From Pseudorasbora parva (lineage: Eukaryota; Chordata; Actinopteri; Cypriniformes; Gobionidae), in contig NC_090173.1 in NCBI RefSeq assembly GCF_024679245.1, positions 28,670,160 to 28,734,159 on the forward strand: 64,000 nt of DNA, in the 5' to 3' direction. Under the pieces are notes generated by a model. It was not told the DNA's origin and searched no databases. It saw only the letters and a list, made by a program, of their open reading frames with translations. This document shows, piece by piece, positions 53,115-64,000 of the stretch (the first letter of the stretch is position 1; each line of letters begins with the position of its first letter). The position numbers and the translations under genes were made by a program.

Positions 53115-54218
53115 AACTAAGACTGGCTTACCTAAAACCATTGAGTGTTTCAAAAAACAGTCCCCAATTCACGTTTAATCCAGGCTAGAACCCACTTAGT
53201 TTCGGTGGAGAGCCAGGCTTCGGTCATGGGACGCTACTGTAGATCAGATGTGTTGTGGCTTGATAAAATGGTCCATATGGAAATGCAGAAAATTCTGAGG
53301 GGCTCAAAATGCCCCTCAGAATAAGCTACCACCTGTATTGCTTTACAGTGTACTCAAACTATAGCAACTCTCTCAAACATATTCTGATAGTGTGACACCA
53401 CCCTATTGGCCTCACAAAATAGTCTTCCAATAAAAATCAAGATTTCCCAAAAAGGTCTCACTTTCATGTATCTGCAATACAGGCCTGAGAGTAAACAACT
53501 AAGACTGGCTTACCTAAAACCATTGAGTGTTTCAAAAAATAGTCCTCAATTCACGTTTAATCCAGGCTAGAACCCACTTAGTTTCGGTGGAGAGCCAGGC
53601 TTCGGTCATGGGACGCTACTGTAGATCAGATGTGTTGTGGCTTGATAAAATGGTCCATATGGAAATGCAGAAAATTCTGAGGGGCTCAAAATGCCCCTCA
53701 GAATAAGCTACCACCTGTATTGCTTTACAGTGTACTCAAACTATAGCAACTCTCTCAAACATATTCTGATAGTGTGACACCACCCTATTGGCCTCACAAA
53801 ATAGTCTTCCAATAAAAATCAAGATTTTCCCAAAAAGGTCTCACTTTCATGTATCTGCAATACAGGCCTGAGAGTAAACAACTAAGACTGGCTTACCTAA
53901 AACCATTGAGTGTTTCAAAAAATAGTCCTCAATTCACGTTTAATCCAGGCTAGAACCCACTTAGTTTCGGTGGAGAGCCAGGCTTCGGTCATGGGACGCT
54001 ACTGTAGATCAGATGTGTTGTGGCTTGATAAAATGGTCCATATGGAAATGCAGAAAATTCTGAGGGGCTCAAAATGCCCCTCAGAATAAGCTACCACCTG
54101 TATTGCTTTACAGTGTACTCAAACTATAGCAACTCTCTCAAACATATTCTGATAGTGTGAAACCACATTACTGGTCTCACTAAATAGTCTTCCAATAAAA
54201 ATCAAGATTTCCCAAAAA
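53072..54218 (+). repeat. Local run of m-type monomers
   Basis: Three consecutive monomers (53072 hybrid, 53454, 53837) share GGTCATGG, GTAGATCAG, TGTTGTGG, AAAATGGTCC, GAAATGCAGAAAATTC and GAATAAGC. A two-copy run lies at 49631 and 50014, and a single copy at 45808. This is single-monomer amplification inside a longer higher-order unit. Confidence 0.85.
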
Positions 54219-56130
54219 GGTTTCACTTTCATGTATCTGCAATACAGGCCTGAGAGTAAACAACTAAGACTGGCTTACCTAAAACCATTGAGTGTTTCAA
54301 AAAATAGTTCCCAATTCACGTTAAATCAAGGCTAGAACCCACTTATTTTCGGTGGAGAGCCAGGCTTCGGCCATGGGACGCTACTGTAGAACAGATGTGT
54401 TCTGGCTTGATAAAACGGTCCATATGGAAAGGCAGCAAATTCTGAGGGGCTCAAAATGCCCCTCAGAATGAGCTACCACCTGTATTGCTTTACAGTGTCC
54501 TCAAACTATAGCAACTCTCTCAAACATATTCTGATAGTGTGAAACAACACTACAGGTCTCACTGAATAGTCTTCCAATAAAAATCAAAATTTCCCAAAAA
54601 GGTCTCACTTTCATGTATCTGCAATACAGGCCTGAGAGTAAAAAACTAACACTGGCTTACCTAAAACCATTGAGTGTTTCAAAAAACAGTCCCCAATTCA
54701 CGTTAAATCCAGGCTAGAACCCACTTATTTTCAGTGGAGAGCCAGGCTTCGGCCATGGGACGCTACTGTAGAACAGATGTGTTCTGGCTTGATAAAACGG
54801 TCCATATGGAAAGGCAGCAAATTCTGAGGGGCTCAAAATGCCCCTCAGAATGAGCTACCACCTGTATTGCTTTACAGTGTACTCAAACTATAGCAACTCT
54901 CTCAAACATATTCTGATAGTGTGAAACCACACTACTGGTCTCACTAAATAGTCTTCCAATAAAAATCAAGATTTCCCAAAAAGGTCTCACTTTCATGTAT
55001 CTGCAATACAGGCCTGAGAGTAAACAACTAAGACTGGCTTACCTAAAACCATTGAGTGTTTCAAAAAACAGTCCCCAATTCACGTTAAATCCAGTCTAGA
55101 ACCCACTTATTTTCGGTGGAGTGCCAGGCTTCGGCCATGGAACGCTACAGTAGAATAGATGTGTCCTGTCTTGATAAAACGGTCCATATGGAAAGGCAGC
55201 AAATTCTGAGGGGATCAAAATGCCCCTCAGAATGAGCTACCACCTGTTTTGCTTTACAGTGTACTCAAACTATAGCAACTCTCTCAAACATATTCTGATA
55301 GTGTGAAACCACACTACTGGTCTCTCTAAATAGTCTTCCAATAAAAATCAAGATTTTACCCAAAAGGTCTCACTTTCATGTATCTGCAATACAGGCCTGA
55401 GAGTAAACAACTAAGACTGGCTTACCTAAAACCATTGAGTGTTTCAAAAAACAGTCCTCTATTAACATTAAATCCAGACTAGAACCAACTTAGTATCGGT
55501 GGACAGCCAGGCTTCGGCCATGGGACGCTACTGTAGAACAGATGTGTTCTGGCTTGATAAAACGGTCCATATGGAAAGGCAGCAAATTCTGAGGGGCTCA
55601 AAATGCCCCTCAGAATGAGCTACCACCTGTATTGCTTTACAGTGTACTCAAACTATAGCAACTCTCTCAAACATATTCTGATAGTGTGAAACCACCCTAT
55701 TGGCCTCACAAAATAGTTTTCCAATAAAAATCAAGATTTTCCCAAAAAGGTCTCACTTTCATGTATCTGCAATACAGGCCTGAGAGTAAACAACTAAGAC
55801 TGGCTTACCTAAAACCATTGAGTGTTTCAAAAAACAGTCCCCTATTCATGTTAAATGCAGGCTAGAACCCACTTATTTTCCGTTGAGAGCCAGGCTTCGG
55901 CCATGGGACACTACTGTAGAACAGATGTGTTCCTGCTTGATAAAACGGTCCATATGGAAAGGCAGCAAATTCTGAGGGGCTCAAAATGCCCCTCAGAATG
56001 AGCTACCACCTGTGTTGCTTTACAGTGTACTCAAACTATAGCAACTCTCTCAAACATATTCTGATAGTGTGAAACCACACTACTGGTCTCACTAAATAGT
56101 CTTCCAATTAAAATCAAGATTTCCCAAAAA

Positions 56131-59100
56131 GGTCTCACTTTCATGTATCTGCAATACAGGCCTGAGAGTAAACAACTAAGACTGGCTTACCTAAAACCAT
56201 TGAGTGTTTCAAAAAACAGTCCCCAATTCACGTTAAATCCAGGCTAGAACCCACTTATTTTCGGTGGAGAGCCAGGCTTCGGCTATTGGACGCTACTGTA
56301 GAACAGATGTGTTCTGGCTTGATAAAACTGTCCATATGGAAAGGCAGCAAATTCTGAGGGGCTCAAAATGCCCCTCAGAATGAGCTACCACCTGTATTGC
56401 TTTACAGTGTACTCAAACTATAGCAACTCTCTCAAACATATTCTGGTAGTGTGAAACCACCCTATTGGCCTCACAAAATATTCTTCCAATTAAAAATCAA
56501 GATTTTCCAAAAAAGGTCTCACTTTCAGGTATCTGCAATACAGGCCTGAGAGTAAACAACTAAGACTGGCTTACCTAAAACCATTGGGTGTTTCAAAAAA
56601 CAGTCCCCATTTCACGTTAAATCCAGGCTAGAACCCACTTATTTTCGGTGGAGAGCCAGGCTTCAGCCATGGGACGCTACTGTAGAACAGATGTGTTGTG
56701 GCTTGATAAATCGGTCCATATGGAAAGGCAGCAAATTCTGAGGGGCTCAAAATGCCCCTCAGAATGAGCTACCACCTGTAATGCTTTACAGTGTACTCAA
56801 ACTATAGCAACTCTCTCAAACATATTCTGATAGTGTGAAACCACATTACTGGTCTCACTAAATAGTCTTCCAATAAAAATCAAGATTTCCCAAAAAGGTC
56901 TCACTTTCATGTATCTGCAATACAGGCCTGAGAGTAAACAACTAAGACTGGCTTACCTAAAACCATTGAGTGTTTCAAAAAATAGTTCCCAATTCACGTT
57001 AAATCCAGGCTAGAACCCACTTATTTTCGGTGGAGAGCCAGGCTTCGGCCATGGGACGCTACTGTAGAACAGATGTTTTCTGGCTTGATAAAACGGTCCA
57101 TATGGAAAGGCAGCAAATTCTGAGGGGATCAAAATGCCCCTCAGAATGAGCTACCACCTGTATTGCTTTACAGTGTACTCAAACTATAGCAACTCTCTCA
57201 AACATATTCTGATAGTGTGAAACCACACTACTGGTCTCACTAAATAGTCTTCCAATAAAAATCAAGATTTCCCAAAAAGGTCTCACTTTCATGTATCTGC
57301 AATACAGGCCTGAGAGTAAAAAACTAAGACTGGCTTACCTAAAACCATTGAGTGTTTCAAAAAACAGTCCCAAATTCACGTTAAATCCAGGCTAGAACCC
57401 ACTTCTTTTCGGTGGAGAGCAAGGCTTCGGCCATGGGACGCTACTGTAGAACAGATGTGGCCTGGCTTGATAAAACGGTCCATATGGAAAGGCAGCAAAT
57501 TCTGAGGGGAACAAAATGCCCCTCAGAATGAGCTACCACCTGTATTGCTTTACAGTGTACTCAAACTATAGCAACTCTCTCAAACATATTCTGATAGTGT
57601 GAAACCACACTACTGGTCTCACTAAATAGTCTTCCAAAAAAAATCAAGATTTCCCCCAAAAGGTCTCACTTTCATGTATCTGCAATACAGGCCTGAGAGT
57701 AAACAACTAAGACTGGCTTACCTAAAACCATTGAGTGTTTCAAAAAACAGTCCTCATTTCACGTTAAATCCAGGCTAGAACCCACTTATTTTCGGTGGAG
57801 AGCCAGGCTTCAGCCATGGGACGCTACTGTAGAACAGATGTGTTGTGGCTTGATAAATCGGTCCATATGGAAAGGCAGCAAATTCTGAGGGGCTCAAAAT
57901 GCCCCTCAGAATGAGCTACCACCTGTAATGCTTTACAGTGTACTCAAACTATAGCAACTCTCTCAAACATATTCTGATAGTGTGAAACCACATTACTGGT
58001 CTCACTAAATAGTCTTCCAATAAAAATCAAGATTTCCCAAAAAGGTCTCACTTTCATGTATCTGCAATACAGGCCTGAGAGTAAACAACTAAGACTGGCT
58101 TACCTAAAACCATTGAGTGTTTCAAAAAACAGTCCTCAATTCACATTAAATCCAGACAAGAACACACTTAGTATCGGTGGAGAGCCAGGCTTCGGCCATG
58201 GGACACTACTGTAGAACAGATGTGTTCTGGCTTGATAAAACAGCCCATATGGAAAGGCAGCAAATTCTGAGGGGCTCAAAATATCCCTCAGAATGAGCTA
58301 CCACCTGTATTGCTTTACAGTGTACTCAAACTATAGCAACTCTCTCAAACATATTCTGATAGTGTGAAACCACACTACTGGTCTCACTAAATAGTCTTCC
58401 AATAAAAATCAATTTTCCCAAAAAGGTCTCACTTTCATGTATCTGCAATACAGGCCTGAGAGTAAACAACTAAGACTGGCTTACCTAAAACCATTGAGTG
58501 TTTCAAAAAACAGTCCCCAATTCACGTTAAATCCAGGGTAGAACCCACTTATTTTCGGTGGAGAGCCAGGCTTCGGCCATGGGACGCTACTGTAGAACAG
58601 ATGTGTTCTGGCTTGATAAAACGGTCCATATGGAAAGGCAGCAAATTCTGAGGGGCTCAAAATGCCCCTCAGAATGAGCTACCACCTGTATTGCTTTACA
58701 GTGTACTCAAACTATAGCAACTCTCTCAAACATATTCTGATAGTTTGAAACCACCCTATTGGCCTCACAAAATAGTCTTCCAATTAAAATCAAGACTTTC
58801 CCCAAAAGGTCTCACTTTCATGTATTTACAATACAGGCCTGAGAGTAAACAACTAAGACTGGCTTACCTAAAACCATTGAGTGTTTCAAAAACCAGTCCC
58901 CAATTCACGTTAAATCCAGGCTAGAACCCACTTATTTTCGGTGGAGAGCCAGGCTTCGGCCATGGGACGCTACTGTAGAACAGATGTTTTCTGGCTTGAT
59001 AAAACGGTCCATATGGAAAGGCAGCAAATTCTGAGGGGCTCAAAATGCCCCTCAGAATGAGCTACCACCTGTATTGCTTTACAGTGTACTCAAACTATAG

Positions 59101-62100
59101 CAACTCTCTCAAACATATTCTGATAGTGTGAAACCACACTACTGGTCTCACTAAATAGTCTTCCAATAAAAATCAAGATTTCCCAAAAAGGTCTCACTTT
59201 CATGTATCTGCAATACAGACCTGAGAGTAAACAACTAAGACTGGCTTACCTAAAACCATTGAGTGTTTCAAAAAACAGTCCCCAATTCACGTTAAATCCA
59301 GGCTAGAACCCACTTATTTTTGGTGGAGTGCCAGGCTTCGGCCATGGAACGCTACTGTAGAACAGATGTGTCCTGGCTTGATAAAACAGTCCATATGGAA
59401 AGGCAGCAAATTCTGAGGGGCTCAAAATATCCCTCAGAATGAGCTACCACCTGTATTGCTTTACAGTGTACTCAAACTATAGCAACTCTCTCAAACATAT
59501 TCTGATAGTGTGAAACCACACTACTGGTCTCACTAAATAGTCTTCCAATAAAAATCAAGATTTCCCAAAAAGGTCTCACTTTCATGTATCTGCAATACAG
59601 GCCTGAGAGTAAACAACTAAGACTGGCTTATCTAAAACCATTGAGTGTTTCAAAAAACAGTCCCCAATTCACGTTAAATCCAGGGTAGAACCCACTTATT
59701 TTCGGTGGAGAGCCAGGCTTCGGCCATGGGACGCTACTGTAGAACAGATGTGTTCTGGCTTGATAAAACGGTCCATATGGAAAGGCAGCAAATTCTGAGG
59801 GGCTCAAAATGCCCCTCAGAATGAGCTACCACCTGTATTGCTTTACAGTGTACTCAAACTATAGCAACTCTCTCAAACATATTCTGATAGTGTGAAACCA
59901 CCCTATTGGCCTCACAAAATAGTTTTCCAATAAAAATCAAGATTTTCCCAAAAAGGTCTCACTTTCATGTATCTGCAATACAGGCCTGAGAGTAAACAAC
60001 TAAGACTGGCTTACCTAAAACCATTGAGTGTTTCAAAAAACAGTCCCCAATTCATGTTAAATGCAGGTTAGAACCCACTTATTTTCGGTTAAGAGCCAGG
60101 CTTCGGCCATGGGACGCTACTGTAGAACAGATGTGTTCCTGCTTGATAAAACGGTCCATATGGAAAGGCAGCAAATTCTGAGGGGCTCAAAATGCCCCTC
60201 AGAATGAGCAACCACCTGTGTTGCTTTACAGTGTACTCAAACTATAGCAACTCTCTCAAACATATTCTGATAGTGTGAAACCACGCTACTGGTCTCACTA
60301 AATAGTCTTCCAAATAAAATCAAGATTTCCCAAAAAGGTCTCACTTTCATGTATCTGCAATACAGGCCTGAGAGTAAACAACTAAGACTGGCTTACCTAA
60401 AACCATTGAGTGTTTCAAAAAACAGTCCCCAATTCACGTTAAATCCAGGCTAGAACCCACTTATTTTCGGTGGAGAGCCAGGCTTCGGCAATGGGACGCT
60501 ACTGTAGAACAGATGTGTTCTGGCTTGATAAAACTGTCCATATGGAAAGGCAGCAAATTCTGAGGGGCTCAAAATGCCCCTCAGAATGAGCTACCACCTG
60601 TATTGCTTTACAGTGTACTCAAACTATAGCAACTCTCTCAAACATATTCTGATAGTGTGAAACCACACTACTGGTCTCACTAAATAGTCTTCCAATAAAA
60701 ATCAAGATTTCCCAAAAAGGTCTCACTTTCATGTATCTGCAATACAGACCTGAGAGTAAACAACTAAGACTGGCTTACCTAAAACCATTGAGTGTTTCAA
60801 AAAACAGTCCCCAATTCACGTTAAATACAGGCTAGAACCCACTTATTTTCGGTGGAGTGCCAGGCTTCGGCCATGGAACGCTACTGTAGAACAGATGTGT
60901 CCTGGCTTGATAAAACAGTCCATATGGAAAGGCAGCAAATTCTGAGGGGCTCAAAATATCCCTCAGAATGAGCTACCACCTGTATTGCTTTACAGTGTAC
61001 TCAAACTATAGCAACTCTCTCAAACATATTCTGATAGTGTGAAACCACACTACTGGTCTCACTAAATAGTCTTCCAATAAAAATCAATTTTCCCAAAAAG
61101 GTCTCACTTTCATGTATCTGCAATACAGGCCTGAGAGTAAACAACTAAGACTGGCTTATCTAAAACCATTGAGTGTTTCAAAAAACAGTCCCCAATTCAT
61201 GTAAATCCAGGCTAGAACCCACTTATTTTCGGTGGAGAGCCAGGCTTCGGCAATGGGACGCTACTGTAGAACAGATGTGTTCTGGCTTGATAAAACTGTC
61301 CATATGGAAAGGCAGCAAATTCTGAGGGGCTCAAAATGCCCCTCAGAATGAGCTACCACCTGTATTGCTTTACAGTGTACTTAAACTATAGCAACTCTCT
61401 CAAACATATTCCGATAGTTTGAAACCACCCTATTGGCCTCACAAAATAGTCTTCCAATAAAAATCAAGACTTTCCCAAAAAGGTCTCACTTTCATGTATT
61501 TGCAATACAGGCCTGAGAGTAAACAACTAAGACTGGCTTACCTAAAACCATTGAGTGTTTCAAAAACCAGTCCCCAATTCACGTTAAATCCAGGCTAGAA
61601 CCCACTTATTTTCGGTGGAGATCCAGGCTTCGGCCATGGGACGCTACTGTAGAACAGATGTTTTCTGGCTTGATAAAACGGTCCATATGGAAAGGCAGCA
61701 AATTCTGAGGGGATCAAAATGCCCCTCAGAATGAGCTACCACCTGTATTGCTTTACAGTGTACTCAAACTATAGCAACTCTCTCAAACATATTCTGATAG
61801 TGTGAAACCACACTACTGGTCTCACTAAATAGTCTTCCAATAAAAATTAAGATTTCCCAAAAAGGTCTCACTTTCATGTATCTGCAATACAGGCCTGAGA
61901 GTAAAAAACTAAGACTGGCTTACCTAAAACCATTGAGTGTTTCAAAAAACAGTCCCAAATTCACGTTAAATCCAGGCTAGAACCCACTTCTTTTCGGTGG
62001 AGAGCAAGGCTTCGGCCATGGGACGCTACTGTAGAACAGATGTGTCCTGGCTTGATAAAACGGTCCATATGGAAAGGCAGCAAATTCTGAGGGGAACAAA

Positions 62101-64000
62101 ATGCCCCTCAGAATGAGCTACCACCTGTATTGCTTTACAGTGTACTCAAACTATAGCAACTCTCTCAAACATATTCTGATAGTGTGAAACCACACTACTG
62201 GTCTCACTAAATAGTCTTCCAAAAAAAATCAAGATTTCCCCCAAAAGGTCTCACTTTCATGTATCTGCAATACAGGCCTGAGAGTAAACAACTAAGACTG
62301 GCTTACCTAAAACCATTGAGTGTTTCAAAAAACAGTCCTCATTTCACGTTAAATCCAGGCTAGAACCCACTTATTTTCGGTGGAGAGCCAGGCTTCAGCC
62401 ATGGGACGCTACTGTAGAACAGATGTGTTGTGGCTTGATAAATCGGTCCATATGGAAAGGCAGCAAATTCTGAGGGGCTCAAAATGCCCCTCAGAATGAG
62501 CTACCACCTGTAATGCTTTACAGTGTACTCAAACTATAGCAACTCTCTCAAACATATTCTGATAGTGTGAAACCACATTACTGGTCTCACTAAATAGTCT
62601 TCCAATAAAAATCAAGATTTCCCAAAAAGGTCTCACTTTCATGTATCTGCAATACAGGCATGAGAGTAAACAACTAAGACTGGCTTACCTAAAACCATTG
62701 AGTGTTTCAAAAAATAGTTCCCAATTCACGTTAAATCAAGGCTAGAACCCACTTATTTTCGGTGGAGAGCCAGGCTTCGGCCATGGGACGCTACTGTAGA
62801 ACAGATGTGTTCTGGCTTGATAATACGGTCCATATGGAAAGGCAGCAAATTCTGAGGGGCTCAAAATGCCCCTCAGAATGAGCTACCACCTGTGTTGCTT
62901 TACAGTGTACTCAAACTATAGCAACTCTCTCAAACATATTCTGATAGTGTGAAACCACACTACTGGTCTCACTAAATAGTCTTCCAATAAAAATCAAGAT
63001 TTCCCAAAAAGGTCTCACTTTCATGTATCTGCAATACAGGCCTGAGAGTAAACAACTAAGACTGGCTTACCTAAAACCATTGAGTGTTTCAAAAAACAGT
63101 CCTCAATTCACATTAAATCCAGACTAGAACCCACTTAGTATCGGTGGAGAGCCAGGCTTCGGCCATGGGACACTACTGTAGAACAGATGTTTTCTGGCTT
63201 GATAAAACAGCCCATATGGAAAGGCAGCAAATTCTGAGGGGCTCAAAATATCCCTCAGAATGAGCTACCACCTGTATTGCTTTACAGTGTACTCAAACTA
63301 TAGCAACTCTCTCAAACATATTCTGATAGTGTGAAACCACACTACTGGTCTCACTAAATAGTCTTCCAATAAAAATCAATTTTCCCAAAAAGGTCTCACT
63401 TTCATGTATCTGCAATACAGGCCTGAGAGTAAACAACTAAGACTGGCTTACCTAAAACCATTGAGTGTTTCAAAAAACAGTCCCCAATTCACGTTAAATC
63501 CAGGGTAGAACCCACTTATTTTCGGTGGAGAGCCAGGCTTCGGCCATGGGACGCTACTGTAGAACAGATGTGTTCTGGCTTGATAAAACGGTCCATATGG
63601 AAAGGCAGCAAATTCTGAGGGGCTCAAAATGCCCCTCAGAATGAGCTACCACCTGTATTGCTTTACAGTTTACTCAAACTATAGCAACTCTCTCAAACAT
63701 ATTCTGATAGTTTGAAACCACCCTATTGGCCTCACAAAATAGTCTTCCAATAAAAATCAAGACTTTCCCAAAAAGGTCTCACTTTCATGTATTTGCAATA
63801 CAGGCCTGAGAGTAAACAACTAAGACTGGCTTACCTAAAACCATTGAGTGTTTCAAAAACCAGTCCCCAATTCACGTTAAATCCAGGCTAGAACCCACTT
63901 ATTTTCGGTGGAGAGCCAGGCTTCGGCTATGGGACGCTACTGTAGAACAGATGTTTTCTGGCTTGATAAAACGGTCCATATGGAAAGGCAGCAAATTCTG
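56131..64000 (+). repeat. Array block 7: mixed a/b/c/d/h/j/k types with types from 9-10.5 kb
   Basis: The monomer at 56131 is a j/b hybrid. The s monomer (GTAAAAAACTAAGAC, CCCAAATTCACG, CTTCTTTTCGG, GGGGAACAAAATG) occurs at 57279 and 61864, otherwise only at 9175 and 16439. Monomers near 58044 and 63013 share TTAGTATCGG, AAACAGCCC and AAATATCCC with the one near 10337. The s to s distance here is 4,585 bp (12 monomers), a further repeat period. Small indels are a little more common (ATTCATGTAAATCC near 61195, CCAAATAAAATC near 60311, CACTTTCAGGTATC near 56520). Confidence 0.78.

Larger units (their letters stand above)
45425..56130 (+). repeat. Array block of second monomer set (l-m-n-o-p-q-r)
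   Basis: Markers: l, GGGACACTACTGT with GTGACACCACCC; m, CACGTTTAATCC, CTTCGGTCATGG, GTAGATCAG and GAAATGCAGAAAATTC; n, GAAACAACACTACAGG; o, CTAACACTGG; p, CCAGTCTAGAACC and CTACAGTAGAATAG; q, CCTCTATTAACATT and TTAGTATCGG; r, CCCCTATTCATG and TTTTCCGTTGAG. p starts at 48100, 51924 and 54983, spaced 3,824 and 3,059 bp (ten and eight monomers). m is locally multiplied. Types m and p resemble monomers near 8.0 and 9.6 kb, so this block and the 19-monomer block share ancestry. Confidence 0.83.
38889..64000 (+). repeat. Satellite array, right block (65 monomers plus partial ends)
   Basis: Continuation of the same satellite after the transposon, in the same orientation and exact phase. The 346 bp left of the insertion (36703-37048) plus 36 bp on the right (38889-38924) make one 382-bp monomer. 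Anchors run from 38925 to 63775 at an average spacing of 382.3 bp, and the last monomer is cut by the window edge at 64000. Monomer types match those of the left block as far as about 45.4 kb, change to a second set to about 56.1 kb, and then return to a mixture. No gene or unique sequence lies inside this block. Confidence 0.98.

Noticed and set aside
1..64000. CRISPR-like or other bacterial repeat system
   Set aside because: There is no repeat/spacer alternation; the whole 382-bp unit is repeated, and no cas or other prokaryotic genes are present.

Overview
The window is almost entirely one satellite DNA. A monomer of 382 or 383 bp is repeated head to tail in a single orientation from base 1 to base 64000. 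Spacing of the GGTCTCAC anchor gives 96 monomers before position 36703, one monomer split by an insertion, 65 more up to 63775, and a partial copy at the right edge. The only other sequence is one 1,838-bp transposable element at 37049-38886. I found no convincing protein-coding gene, rRNA, tRNA, CRISPR array or bacterial-type operon on either strand. Long satellite with higher-order structure plus a TA-inserting terminal-inverted-repeat element indicates a eukaryotic chromosome, probably animal, in a centromeric, pericentromeric or other heterochromatic block. I do not recognise the satellite and cannot name the species.

Layout. 1-4870 is a mixed array whose monomers are related to those 15 monomers further on (offset about 5,735 bp). 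4871-12134 and 12135-19398 are a near-identical tandem duplication of 7,264 bp (19 monomers). 19497-37048 and 38889-45424 share a set of monomer types in a recurring order, labelled here a-b-c-d-e-f-g-h-j-k: a higher-order repeat of about ten monomers (3.8 kb) with shortened 8-, 7-, 6-, 5- and 2-monomer versions. 45425-56130 is built from a second set (l-m-n-o-p-q-r) with tandem copies 3,824 bp apart. 56131-64000 returns to a/b/c/d/h/j/k types mixed with types last seen near 9-10.5 kb.

The transposon sits between TA dinucleotides, has 24-bp perfect inverted ends and AT-rich subterminal arms, and has no transposase reading frame, so it is a non-autonomous Tc1/mariner-like element. Removing it and one TA restores an exact 382-bp monomer. 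It occurs once, so it inserted after the local amplification or its unit has not been amplified since.

Each monomer carries a 12-bp-stem hairpin, a second dyad made of AGAACA/TGTTCT half-sites, and a partial resemblance to the 5' half of the CENP-B box. Two linked versions of the monomer 3' end (382-bp 'ACTACTGGTCTCACT' and 383-bp 'CCTATTGGCCTCACA') alternate along the array. Hybrid monomers mark places where unequal exchange joined different types. All positions and comparisons were read by eye; identity percentages were not computed.
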